Shown piece after piece: positions 48,889 through 59,136 of a stretch of 64,000 nt of DNA (position 1 is its first letter; the number at the start of each line of letters is the position of its first letter). The stretch spans positions 1,674,001-1,738,000 of the forward strand of contig NZ_WTYJ01000001.1 of the NCBI RefSeq assembly GCF_009827305.1, read 5' to 3'. The notes beneath the pieces are model-generated. The model ran no database searches. It worked only from the letters and a program-made list of their open reading frames with translations, and was not told where the DNA came from. This DNA comes from Croceibacterium xixiisoli (GTDB lineage Bacteria; Pseudomonadota; Alphaproteobacteria; Sphingomonadales; Sphingomonadaceae). The position numbers were made by a program, and so were the translations under genes.

Positions 48889-48992
48889 ATAAAAAACCAC
48901 CTCGTGCATGCGCACGAGGTGGCCAAGGTTCAGGGAGGAAGTACGCCTCAGCGTACTTATCCAACCAGGCCATGAGGGACGCCTGATCGAAC
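48889..48992 (-). ncRNA. probable trans-acting small RNA with anti-Shine-Dalgarno CCUCCC
   Basis: The minus strand shows a likely promoter (TTGAAC at 49021-49026, 16 bases, TAGATT at 48999-49004). Downstream are a hairpin AAGTACGC/GCGTACTT (48939-48958), an unpaired CCTCCC (48933-48938), and a perfect 11-bp terminator hairpin (48897-48922) ending in a T run (48896 down to 48889). This is the layout of alphaproteobacterial sRNAs with exposed CUUCCUCCC motifs. A 53-residue frame in the same stretch would run through the terminator and is judged unlikely. Size about 104 nt is inferred. Confidence 0.6.
48897..48922 (-). terminator. sRNA terminator hairpin
   Basis: CCACCTCGTGC and GCACGAGGTGG form perfect 11-bp arms around ATGC. 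On the minus strand a T run (complement of 48891-48896) follows directly. The plus side lacks a T run. Confidence 0.8.
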
Positions 48993-49133
48993 AGAACCAA
49001 TCTAAGCATCATCGCGGAATGTTCAAGGGGCTGTGTTGCGCCAAGGCCATATATTGGCGAAAAAACGCCAATCCGTGCGGCTGTCGCCATATTTTTCGCT
49101 TGGCCAGGGGTTGAGCGGTGCTCTGAATCAGAC

Positions 49134-49172
49134 GGGCCGCCCTGCCGCATGAACGGCAGGACGGCCCGATAA
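49134..49172 (-). terminator. terminator-like hairpin after the SapC gene
   Basis: A G+C-rich inverted repeat (GGGCCGCCCTGCCG ... CGGCAGGACGGCCC) lies just beyond the minus-strand SapC gene. No long T run is present, so it may be a weak terminator or a transcript-stabilising hairpin. Confidence 0.45.
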
Positions 49173-49194
49173 TGTCAGCCAAGCTGATCGTGGC

Positions 49195-49983
49195 TCAGTT
49201 GGGTGCGCCCTGCGCCGCCGCAGCGGCCGGGCCCTTGCCCTGGGCGGTCTGCTTGGCAAAGATGATCCGCATCAGATCCAGCGACAGCAGATGCGAGAAG
49301 ATCAGCGCCAGCATGCCGCTTTCATTCCACTTGCGCAGCTGGTCGCCGCGCACTTCGCGCAGCTTTTCCTGATTGATCATCTGGAAACCGCGATAGATGA
49401 ACGGCTGGGTGTTGCCATCGTTCTGCTGGATCGACACTTCGCCATCCATCAGCAGGCCGGCCTTGCTCAGCTCTTCCACGAAGCTCTGCGTGCGCAGGCC
49501 GGCTTCCTCGAAACGCTCGCAGAACTGCAGCAGTTCCCGCGTGTGTTCGCTCGCCTCGGTCCCTTCGAACAGCGGCTTGCCGTCCTCGAACTCGCCGACC
49601 AGATCGCTCGACGGGTCGAAGCACAGCGACAGATTCTCGTTTTCCGGGCTCAGCTTGGCGAGCAGGAAGGGGTAGCGGCGGATATAGGCGGGCACGTAGA
49701 AATCCTCGAGCGCCTTGCCGTCCGCGTCGAAGAACACGTTCACGCCTTCGTTCAGACCCAGCAGCGCCAGCGGCACCGGATTGTCGCCCATCGAAAACAC
49801 GATCGGGAAATAGCGCTGCGCCTGCGTGAATTCGTCCACCGTCAGCGGCACGGCATGCTGCTGGCCCACCCAGGCTGCGCGATCGACATTGCGGGCCTTC
49901 CAGTCGCTGTGGTCGCGGCTGTTGAGCGGCATCAGATCCTTGTAGAACAGCGGCAAATTGTTGGCATTCGGCGCACTGGCCAT
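49195..49983 (-). CDS. SapC family protein
   Basis: 262 residues from ATG (MASAPNANN) behind GGAGAG. Features of the SapC family: NLPLFYKDLMPLNSRDH, FPIVFSMGDNPVPLALLGLNEGVNVF and YIRRYPFLLAKL, ending in ALIFSHLLSLDLMRII. The name comes from a Campylobacter S-layer secretion locus, but in sphingomonads and Caulobacter the role is not proved. It often sits near TonB-receptor or halogenase genes. A single gene here. Confidence 0.85.
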   Translation of the reverse strand: MASAPNANNLPLFYKDLMPLNSRDHSDWKARNVDRAAWVGQQHAVPLTVDEFTQAQRYFPIVFSMGDNPVPLALLGLNEGVNVFFDADGKALEDFYVPAYIRRYPFLLAKLSPENENLSLCFDPSSDLVGEFEDGKPLFEGTEASEHTRELLQFCERFEEAGLRTQSFVEELSKAGLLMDGEVSIQQNDGNTQPFIYRGFQMINQEKLREVRGDQLRKWNESGMLALIFSHLLSLDLMRIIFAKQTAQGKGPAAAAAQGAPN

Positions 49984-50083
49984 GGTCACTCTCCGGATGG
50001 TATCTGTCTGGTTGAAACAAGAATCTTGAAGGGGCGGGCGGTCGCATGCGCCCGTTCACGCGCGGCTTTATAACCCGCGCCGA

Positions 50084-51517
50084 TTATCCGCAAGGCGGCA
50101 CCAGCTTGCCCGGATTGAGCAGGCCAAGCGGATCGAGCGCCGCCTTTACCGCGCGCATCATGTCCAGCTGCACCGGATGGCCCAGCCGCCCCAGCTCATC
50201 GCGCTTCAGCTGGCCGATGCCATGCTCGGCGCTGATCGATCCGCCCCATTGGGTGACAAGATCGTGCACGAAGCTGCTGATTTCCTTACCTTGCGATGCC
50301 TCCCACGGCGCCCGATCAGCGCCCTTGGGGGCCAGCACGTGGAAATGCACATTGCCATCGCCCAAATGGCCGAAGGCTATTGCAGTCGTGCCTTCATACC
50401 GCGCCTCGACCGCCGCCACCGCCTCGGTCACGAAATCCGCCATCGCCGCCACCGGCACCGAAATATCGTGCTGCATCGCCGGGCCCAGCGCCCGTTCCGC
50501 CGGGGAAATCTCGTCGCGGATGGTCCAGAACGCCTCGGCCTGCGCCTCATTGGCGGCAATCGTCGCGTCCTCCAGCAATCCGGCCTCGAACGCGCTCGTC
50601 AGCAATTCCTCCGCGCGCCCGGGCAGGGCCGCCGCCCCGGCATTGTCCGCCGCCAGCTCGATCAGCGCATGCCAGCGATGCCGCCCGTTCAGCGGCGCCC
50701 GCGCCGCCGGCAGCAGCGCCAGCACCGCGTCCAGGCTGTGCTCCGGCAAAACCTCGAAACCTTCCAAAATATCTTCGGCAAGATTTTGAACATGCAGCAG
50801 AAGCTTGCGGGCGTCGCGGATCGAATCGATCCCGGCCCACAACACCACCCGATCCGCCAGCGCCGGCTGCAGCCGCAGCGTCGCCGCGGTCACGATGCCC
50901 AGCGTCCCTTCCGATCCGATCATCAGCTGCTTCAGGTCAAACCCGCGATTGTCCTTCTTCAGCGGGGTCAGCGCGTCGAACACGCGGCCATCGGCCAGCA
51001 CCGCCTCCAGCCCCAGCACCTGCGCCCGCATCGATCCATGGCGCAGCACCTGCGTGCCCCCGGCATTGGTCGCGATCAGCCCGCCGACCGTTGCCGAACC
51101 CTTGCCGCCCAGGGTCAGGGGGAAGCGCAAACCCTGCGCCGCCGCCGCATCATGCAGCGTCTGCAGCACCACGCCCGCCTCGCACACCGCCTCGCGCGGG
51201 GCCACATCGACCGACCGGATCGCGTTCATCCGCCGCAGCGACAGCAGCAGCGCCGTCCCGCTGCCATCGGGCGTCGCCCCGCCGGACATGCCGCTGTTGC
51301 CGCCCTGTGGCACCACCGGCACGCGATGGTGGCTGCACAATTGCATCAGCCCGGCCAGCTCGTTTGTATCCGCCGGCGATGCCATCGCGATCGCCGCGCC
51401 ATGGAAGCGCCCGCGCCAGTCGGTCAGCCAGGGGGTGATCAGATCGGCATCGCGGGTCAGTCCACGCGGCCCGAGCAGGCTCTGCGCCGCCACCAGAAAT
51501 TCGTCATTCACGCTCAT
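50084..51517 (-). CDS. FAD-linked D-2-hydroxyacid dehydrogenase (GlcD/D2HGDH type)
   Basis: 477 residues from ATG (MSVNDEFLV). The FAD-binding-4 domain is clear (VPVVPQGGNSGMSGG, LTLGGKGSATVGGLIATNAGG, LMIGSEGTLGIVT) and so is the C-terminal domain (FGHLGDGNVHFHVL, SISAEHGIGQLKR, GLLNPGKLVP). It oxidises D-2-hydroxyacids such as lactate, glycolate or 2-hydroxyglutarate, passing electrons to the respiratory chain. The exact substrate cannot be told. Confidence 0.85.
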   Translation of the reverse strand: MSVNDEFLVAAQSLLGPRGLTRDADLITPWLTDWRGRFHGAAIAMASPADTNELAGLMQLCSHHRVPVVPQGGNSGMSGGATPDGSGTALLLSLRRMNAIRSVDVAPREAVCEAGVVLQTLHDAAAAQGLRFPLTLGGKGSATVGGLIATNAGGTQVLRHGSMRAQVLGLEAVLADGRVFDALTPLKKDNRGFDLKQLMIGSEGTLGIVTAATLRLQPALADRVVLWAGIDSIRDARKLLLHVQNLAEDILEGFEVLPEHSLDAVLALLPAARAPLNGRHRWHALIELAADNAGAAALPGRAEELLTSAFEAGLLEDATIAANEAQAEAFWTIRDEISPAERALGPAMQHDISVPVAAMADFVTEAVAAVEARYEGTTAIAFGHLGDGNVHFHVLAPKGADRAPWEASQGKEISSFVHDLVTQWGGSISAEHGIGQLKRDELGRLGHPVQLDMMRAVKAALDPLGLLNPGKLVPPCG

Positions 51518-51719
51518 GCCCCGTCTTTGCCAGCGCCGCCACAGGCTTGCAAAGGGCAATGGCAAGCGGGCGGGGGCAATCGGGCGGGGCCAGTCGGGCG
51601 GGGGCAGGCGCATTGCGGTGACGCTTTATGTCGGCCAAGTTAAGCCGCCATTCAATCACCGGGCTTAGGAACGGCGCAAGGGCCGCATCTCGCGGCAGGA
51701 GCAGGCCAGACCGCGTCAG

Positions 51720-52280
51720 ATGTTCAGACTCGCCGCCATCCTTGTTTCCGGTGCCCTGGTGCTGCCCGCAGCCGCCGGGCCGGATGTGGCGCACGGCGCA
51801 GATGGCCGGGATATGCAAGTGCCGGAAACCGCCTTCATCGCCACTGCGCCCGAACCGCTGACGATTCTCGATGACGCGCGCCGCCTGCCCGAATTCAACC
51901 AGGTCCGCATCGAACAGCGCGTCATCATCCGCATTTCGCCCAGCAGCACCGAAACGCGCGAACGCATGATGGCCGATGTTCCCCGCCGCCCGATGCGCGA
52001 AAGCGTGCAGGAGGCGGACATGGGCCGCTGCGTCCGCATCGATTCCATCGCTGCCGCCCATCCCACGCAGGACAATCGCCTGCTGCTGTTCATGCATGAT
52101 CGGCGGGTGCTCACCGCCGCGCTCGATCGGGCCTGCAGCGCGCGGGATTTCTATTCCGGCTTCTACGTCGAACGCAATCAGGATGGGCAGCTGTGCAGCG
52201 GCCGCGACCGGCTGCAATCCCGCTCTGGCGCCAGCTGCGAGGTGGAGGCGTTTCACCGCCTGATCGCCGTTCGCGACTGA
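51720..52280 (+). CDS. secreted hypothetical protein
   Basis: 186 residues with a signal peptide (MFRLAAILVSGALVLPAAAG). The mature part has ILDDARRLPEFNQVRIEQRVIIRISP and several Cys (GRCVRID, RACSARDF, GQLCSGRD, GASCEVE), which may form disulfides in the periplasm. No family is recognised. The opposing minus-strand frame is a shadow. Confidence 0.65.
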   Translation: MFRLAAILVSGALVLPAAAGPDVAHGADGRDMQVPETAFIATAPEPLTILDDARRLPEFNQVRIEQRVIIRISPSSTETRERMMADVPRRPMRESVQEADMGRCVRIDSIAAAHPTQDNRLLLFMHDRRVLTAALDRACSARDFYSGFYVERNQDGQLCSGRDRLQSRSGASCEVEAFHRLIAVRD

Positions 52281-52412
52281 TCCCCTCCAATCGCGCTGAT
52301 TTCTTGACTTTTACGCCTTTTGCGGCCTAGGGCGCAGCCTATGTGGCATGGCCGATGGGGCCATCCATCTCGTCGCGGTGTTTCCGCGCCCGATCCGGAC
52401 CATGTTTAGCCT

Positions 52413-53834
<1,422 letters not shown>

Positions 53835-53997
53835 GATTGCGCCGCTGCCCCGGGCAGCGCGCTTGCTCCCGGCTGATCAGGCGCAGGGTTCCTCATCCTG
53901 CGCCGCCACCCGGCCGCATTCAGTGCCAAGACTCCATTTGACGATATAACATAACATGAACTATGCCGCCCCGGTCATCCAGGGGGGCACCGTATTC

Positions 53998-56277
53998 ATG
54001 TCGACCATCCGCCGCGCAGCCATTCTGCTCGCCACCGCAGCCATCAGTGCCGCCATTCCCGCCATCGCCCACGCGCAGCAGGCGGAAGGGGAGGCTCCCC
54101 GGCCAGCCCGCCCGCGCGGCGAAATTCCAGACCGTGAGATCATCGTCACCGCCCGCTCGCTGGCGAGTGACAACACCAACTCACCGCTGCCGGTCCAGAT
54201 CCTCGCGGGGGACGAGCTCGCGCATCGCCGGCAGGGCGGGCTGGGCGAAACCCTGGCCGGTCTCCCCGGCGTCCATCTCGACAGTTTCGGCGGCGGCGCC
54301 TCCCGCCCGGTCATCCGCGGGCAGACGGTGCCGCGGATCGAGATCCTGAGCGACGGCGCCAATCTGTTTGACGTGTCCTCGGTCTCGCCCGATCACGCCA
54401 TCACCACCGATCCGCTGCTGCTTGACGCGATCGAGCTCCAGCGCGGCCCGGCGGCCGTCCGCTATGGCGGCAATGCCATGAACGGCGCGGTCAATCTGAT
54501 CGACAGCAAGGTGCCCAAGGCCATTCCCGCCGGCGGTGTCTCCGGCGCGACCGAGCTGCGCTACGGCACCGGCGATCAGGAAAGAACCCTCGTCGGCCGC
54601 GTCACCGCCGGTGTCGGCCAATTCGCCGTCCATGCGGAGGGGGCCCACCGCACCGCCGGCAATTACAATGTCCCCAAAAGCTTCGGCACCGACGAATTGC
54701 GCGATTCCTTCGCGGACAACACCACCTACTCGCTCGGCGCCTCATGGATCCCGGACAAGGGCTACATCGGCGCCGCCTACACCCATATGGCCAGCGAATA
54801 CGGCCTGCCCGGGCACTCGCACCAGAACGGCGTGTGCCACACCCATGGGCTGGATCTGCATTGTGAGGCGCATGACCAATTCGATGATCCCTTCGGCTCA
54901 TCGGATGATCACACCGCCTTCATCCGCCTGCGCAGCGAACGCGCCGATCTGCGCGCCGATTATGACGATCTGCTCCAGGGCCTCAGCCATATCCGCCTGC
55001 GCGGCTCCTACACCGATTACCGGCATGACGAGATTGACGGCCCCGCGCTGTTCAGCCGCTACACCAACCAGGTGTGGGATGGCCGGCTGGAACTCACCCA
55101 TCGGCCGCTGTTCGGCTTCACCGGCACGCTCGGCGTCCAATACACCCATGGCACCTTCAGCGGGATCAATGTCAGCGACGCGCATGTTCCGGTGGCGCCC
55201 AACCAGTTCGGTTACGTCCGCAGCACCCCGGATTACATCACCAGGAATATCGGTATATTCCTGAGCGAACGCCGCTCCTTCGGCAATCTCGATCTTGAAG
55301 TGGCCGCGCGGAAAGACTGGCGCCGGATCGACATACCCCTGCCACAGTGGCTCGAACCCTTCACCGATGACACGCGCGCAATTCTCGTCGTGCTGGACAA
55401 TATGTATGGCGGACCCGGCGCCTACCAGCGGCAGATGGCGACGATCTTCAACCGCAACAATCCACCCTCCCGGCACAACCCGTTCTCCGCCTCCTTCGGC
55501 GCCATCTGGCGGATCGACGACACCTATTCCCTGGCGCTGTCGCTCGCCCGGACGGAGCGGCCGGCTGGCGTCCGCGAGCTCTACGCCTATGGCAACAATC
55601 TGGCGACCAACAGCTACGAGATCGGCCTCGCCAACACCCGGCGCCTTTCCTCCAGCCTGCCGCTCGGCCGCACCGATGTGATGGAAACCACCCAGTCGCT
55701 CGATCTCACGCTGCGCAAGACCGGCGGCCCGCTCGAATTCGAAATCGGCCTGTTCTACCAGGACATCGACGATTACATCTTCGCCCGGCTGATAGAGGCA
55801 GAGCTTGAATCCGGCCTGCAGCACAATCTGCTCGTCTACACCGCCGCCGACGCCCGCTTCGCCGGGGTCGATGGCCAGATCAGCTATAGCCTCACCCCCC
55901 AATCCCGCCTCACCCTGTTCGGCGACTATGTCGACACCAGGCTGAAGGATCAGAACGACAACCTCCCGCGCATCCCCCCGGGCCGGCTGGGCGCCCGCTA
56001 CGAACACACCGCCGGCCCGCTGTCGGGCGATGTGGAATACACCCGCACCTTCGCGCAAAACACCATCGCCTCCTACGAAACCTGCACCCCCGGCTACAAT
56101 CTGCTCAACGCGACACTCAGCTATCGAGTGAACATGGGCAACACCGGCCCGGCCGAAATCTACCTGCGCGCCACAAACCTGCTGAACGAACTGGCCTTCG
56201 TCCACACCTCTTTCGTCAAGAACCAATCCCCGATGCGCGGGCGCAGCGTGGCGGTTGGGATGCGGTATTCCTGGTAG
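53998..56277 (+). CDS. TonB-dependent receptor, ZnuD-like
   Basis: 759 residues from ATG (MSTIRRAAIL) behind AGGGGGG; an earlier ATG at 53956 is possible. After a signal peptide (to about AHAQ) come the TonB box region (EIIVTARS), a plug domain (GLGETLAGLPGVHLDSFGGG, VRYGGNAMNGAVNL) and a barrel ending in W. An extracellular loop near residues 280-305 has GHSHQNGVCHTHGLDLHCEAHDQFDD, rich in His and Cys, typical of zinc receptors. It likely imports Zn across the outer membrane. Confidence 0.85.
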   Translation: MSTIRRAAILLATAAISAAIPAIAHAQQAEGEAPRPARPRGEIPDREIIVTARSLASDNTNSPLPVQILAGDELAHRRQGGLGETLAGLPGVHLDSFGGGASRPVIRGQTVPRIEILSDGANLFDVSSVSPDHAITTDPLLLDAIELQRGPAAVRYGGNAMNGAVNLIDSKVPKAIPAGGVSGATELRYGTGDQERTLVGRVTAGVGQFAVHAEGAHRTAGNYNVPKSFGTDELRDSFADNTTYSLGASWIPDKGYIGAAYTHMASEYGLPGHSHQNGVCHTHGLDLHCEAHDQFDDPFGSSDDHTAFIRLRSERADLRADYDDLLQGLSHIRLRGSYTDYRHDEIDGPALFSRYTNQVWDGRLELTHRPLFGFTGTLGVQYTHGTFSGINVSDAHVPVAPNQFGYVRSTPDYITRNIGIFLSERRSFGNLDLEVAARKDWRRIDIPLPQWLEPFTDDTRAILVVLDNMYGGPGAYQRQMATIFNRNNPPSRHNPFSASFGAIWRIDDTYSLALSLARTERPAGVRELYAYGNNLATNSYEIGLANTRRLSSSLPLGRTDVMETTQSLDLTLRKTGGPLEFEIGLFYQDIDDYIFARLIEAELESGLQHNLLVYTAADARFAGVDGQISYSLTPQSRLTLFGDYVDTRLKDQNDNLPRIPPGRLGARYEHTAGPLSGDVEYTRTFAQNTIASYETCTPGYNLLNATLSYRVNMGNTGPAEIYLRATNLLNELAFVHTSFVKNQSPMRGRSVAVGMRYSW

Positions 56278-56581
56278 GGTTTTGGAGGTCGGTAGGGGCG
56301 GGCTGTTTCCGCCGCCTCTGAGACATCGCAAACTGCTGGGCGTTCTGCTCCCGTGTCTGGTGCATGGCGCGCCAAGTCTTTGCCAATCACCGAAGATCGA
56401 ACGCAGGAGGCGTTCGTTGAGCATTGCGCCCCCGGAACTCCAACCCTGCTCAAATATCCTCATAACCCTTGTTAATTTGCGATTTATTTATGCAACCGAT
56501 CCGGCTGGCGTGGGTTCGGCGGGGGTAAGTTCGAATATTCGGACTTCCCGCTAAAAGCCCAACGCCCGCAGGAGAATTGCG
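56278..56581. other. 304-bp intergenic region with a 20-bp dyad
   Basis: No gene is seen. It contains AAGTTCGAATATTCGGACTT at 56527-56546, a near-perfect palindrome, 35 bp before the SRPBCC start, and an A+T-rich TTGTTAATTTGCGATTTATTTATG run (about 56469-56492) that may hold the promoter. The 25-base element at 56417-56441 recurs downstream of the operon. Confidence 0.45.
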
Positions 56582-57157
56582 ATGGTCGCACCTCATGACG
56601 ACGCGCCGATCACGACATCAAAACGAACTGAAAAGACCGCCCAGGCGGCAGAAAATATTGCCGATCCCAAAGGCAGCAGCCTGGTGGGGCGATCCGTCAC
56701 CATCAATCGCCCGCGCCATGAACTTTATGTGCAATGGCGTGATTTCAGCCAGTTTCCCAACTTCATGGAAAATGTCGAGCGCGTCGAAATGATTGACGAT
56801 GTGACGAGCCATTGGGCGGTGAAGGGGCCGGGTGGCAGCACCATCGAGTGGGATGCGATCATTACGCAAGATCAGCCCGACAGTCTGATCGCCTGGAGCT
56901 CCGCCGATGGCGCCGATGTGGCCAACAGCGGCCGTGTCGAATTCCATGATGCGGGTGAACGCGGCACGATCGTCACCGCAACGATCCTCTATGATCCGCC
57001 GGCTGGCATCCTCGGCAGACTGGTTGCCAAGCTGTTCCAGCGCGAACCCGCGATACAGACCCGCCGGGATCTGCGGCGGTTCAAGCAACTGATGGAAACG
57101 GGCGAGGTCGCGACCTCGGCCCGCACCACCAAGGAACTGGAAGAGGAGACAGCCTGA
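56582..57157 (+). CDS. SRPBCC family (START-like) protein
   Basis: 191 residues from ATG behind AGGAG. The START-like core is at about residues 35-175: [52 protein letters not shown], and [18 protein letters not shown]. Such proteins bind hydrophobic ligands; several are general-stress proteins in this group. It starts a four-gene operon and overlaps the next start by one base. Confidence 0.8.
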   Translation: MVAPHDDAPITTSKRTEKTAQAAENIADPKGSSLVGRSVTINRPRHELYVQWRDFSQFPNFMENVERVEMIDDVTSHWAVKGPGGSTIEWDAIITQDQPDSLIAWSSADGADVANSGRVEFHDAGERGTIVTATILYDPPAGILGRLVAKLFQREPAIQTRRDLRRFKQLMETGEVATSARTTKELEEETA

Positions 57158-58347
57158 TGCGCGCGCTCACCTGGCACGGCAAGCATGACGTCCGCGTCGA
57201 CACCGTCGACGATCCCGAAATCCTCAACCCGCGCGATGCGATCATCAAGGTCACCTCCACCGCGATCTGCGGGTCGGATCTGCATCTGTATGACGGCTAC
57301 ATTCCCACCATGCAGGCCGGTGACATCCTGGGCCATGAATTCATGGGCGAAGTGGTTGAGACAGGACCGGGATCGACCCTGAAGAAGGGACAGCGGGTGG
57401 TCGTTCCTTTCACCATCGCCTGCGGCAGCTGCTACCATTGCGGGAAGAACCAATATTCCGCATGCGACAACAGCAATCCGGCCGACAATCAGGATATTGC
57501 TGATACCCTCTATGGGCAGCCGATGGCCGGGCTGTTCGGATACAGTCACATGACCGGGGGCTATTCCGGTGGTCAGGCCGAATATGTCCGGGTCCCGTTC
57601 AGCGATGTCGGCCCGATCGTCATTCCTGACGGCATTGAGGACGACAAGGTCCTGTTTCTGTCGGATATTCTCCCCACCGGCTGGCAGGCGGCCGAAAACG
57701 CAGAGATCGAACCTGGCGACACCGTGGCGGTCTGGGGCTGCGGGCCGGTAGGGTTGTTCTGCGTGCAATCGGCGTTCCTGATGGGCGCGGCACGCGTGAT
57801 CGCGATCGACCACTTCCCCCGGCGGCTCGAAATGGCGGCCAAATTCGGCGCAGAGACGATCAATTACGAAGAAAGCCAGACTTACGAAGCCTTGATGGAG
57901 ATGACTGGCGGCATCGGGCCGGACGCCTGCATCGATGCCGTCGGTCTGGAGGCGCATGGGCTGTTCGTCGACAATGTCTGGGATCAGATCAAGGCATCCA
58001 CCTTCCTCGGCACCGATCGCGCCCATTCCATCCGTCAGGCCATCCTCGCCTGCCGCAAGGGCGGACGGGTATCGATGCCTGCGGTATATGGCGGATTTGT
58101 CGACAAATTCCCGCTCGGCGCCTTCATGCAGAAGGGGCTGACGCTCAAGACGGGCCAGACCCACGTGCAGCGTTATTTGCCTGGATTGCTGACGGCCATC
58201 CTGGAAGAAAAGATCGATACGACCTTCCTGATCAGCCATCGCCTGGGGCTGGAACAAGCCCCCGACGGATACAGGATGTTCCATGATCACCAGAATGACG
58301 TGACCAAGGTGGTCCTGAAACCGGGCTTCGACCGGGTGGCAGCATGA
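57157..58347 (+). CDS. zinc-dependent alcohol dehydrogenase
   Basis: 396 residues. The catalytic zinc site is in [12 protein letters not shown] and GHEFMGEV. Four structural-zinc Cys appear as [15 protein letters not shown]. The NAD site is [16 protein letters not shown]. The sequence resembles the glutathione-independent formaldehyde dehydrogenase subgroup common in stress operons. Substrate unknown. Confidence 0.88.
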   Translation: MRALTWHGKHDVRVDTVDDPEILNPRDAIIKVTSTAICGSDLHLYDGYIPTMQAGDILGHEFMGEVVETGPGSTLKKGQRVVVPFTIACGSCYHCGKNQYSACDNSNPADNQDIADTLYGQPMAGLFGYSHMTGGYSGGQAEYVRVPFSDVGPIVIPDGIEDDKVLFLSDILPTGWQAAENAEIEPGDTVAVWGCGPVGLFCVQSAFLMGAARVIAIDHFPRRLEMAAKFGAETINYEESQTYEALMEMTGGIGPDACIDAVGLEAHGLFVDNVWDQIKASTFLGTDRAHSIRQAILACRKGGRVSMPAVYGGFVDKFPLGAFMQKGLTLKTGQTHVQRYLPGLLTAILEEKIDTTFLISHRLGLEQAPDGYRMFHDHQNDVTKVVLKPGFDRVAA

Positions 58348-58359
58348 GGAGGTCCGCTC

Positions 58360-59136
58360 ATGACCAGTAAATTCGCCATCATCACCGGGGCATCGACCGG
58401 CATCGGCGCCGAATTGGCCAGGATTGCCGCCAACGAGGGCTATGATCTGTTGCTCGTGGCCGACACACCCTTTGCCGACAATGCGACATCGCTGCCCAAT
58501 GTATCACGCCTGGAAGCCGATCTCGCCACGATCGAAGGGGTGGATCTGCTGCTGGCAGCCGCCAACGGTCGCCCGGTCGATCTGCTCTGCGCCAATGCCG
58601 GTCACGGCCTTGGCGGGCCATTTCTGGAACAGCAAACCCAGGATTGGCTGCATGTGATCGACACCAATGTCACCGGCACTGTCTATCTGCTGCAAAAAAT
58701 CCTTCAGGCCATGGCCGCCAGGGGGGAAGGGAAGGTGCTGGTCACCGGCTCCATCGCCGGCTGGGTGCCCGGCAGTTTTTCCGCCGTTTACAACGGGACA
58801 AAGGCCTTCATCGACAATTTCACGGCAGCGTTGCGCAATGAGCTGAAAGACCATCCAGGCATCACGATCACGACGCTGGAGCCGGGCCCGGTGGAAACCG
58901 AATTCTTCCACAGGGCCGGCATGGATGACACCAAGGTCGGCCAGGCAGAAAACAAGTCGGATCCCGCCGATGTTGCGCAGGATGGTTGGGATGCGCTGAT
59001 GGCCGGCAAGGCCAGCATCATCTCCGGCTGGAAGAACAAGCTGCAGGTGGCTGCTGCCGGTGTGCTCCCCCAATCCGTGCCTGCCCAGCAGCACCGGCAG
59101 ATGGCCCAGCCGGGCAGCGGAGACGACAAGCCATGA
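58360..59136 (+). CDS. short-chain dehydrogenase/reductase (SDR)
   Basis: 258 residues from ATG behind GAGGAGG, 12 bases after the alcohol dehydrogenase. TGASTGIGAELA is the cofactor motif, CANAGHG follows, and the active site is a Ser in VTGSIAG plus YNGTK. A redox role on small carbonyl compounds is expected. Its stop overlaps the next start. Confidence 0.88.
   Translation: MTSKFAIITGASTGIGAELARIAANEGYDLLLVADTPFADNATSLPNVSRLEADLATIEGVDLLLAAANGRPVDLLCANAGHGLGGPFLEQQTQDWLHVIDTNVTGTVYLLQKILQAMAARGEGKVLVTGSIAGWVPGSFSAVYNGTKAFIDNFTAALRNELKDHPGITITTLEPGPVETEFFHRAGMDDTKVGQAENKSDPADVAQDGWDALMAGKASIISGWKNKLQVAAAGVLPQSVPAQQHRQMAQPGSGDDKP

Noticed and set aside
48851-49150. 99-codon minus-strand frame over the sRNA
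   Set aside because: It would read through a perfect terminator hairpin with T run, and the promoter, stem and CCUCCC order fits an RNA better.
50177-51643. 488-codon plus-strand frame opposite the FAD dehydrogenase
   Set aside because: Arg/His/Gln-rich shadow; the minus strand encodes complete FAD-oxidase motifs.
56417-56441. General stress sigma (EcfG) promoter in the 25-base element
   Set aside because: GGAAC is present, but no CGTT lies at the usual 16-17 base spacing.
54898-56463. 521-codon minus-strand frame across the TonB receptor
   Set aside because: Gly/Val/Ala-rich shadow of a G+C-rich gene whose plus-strand product is a clear receptor.
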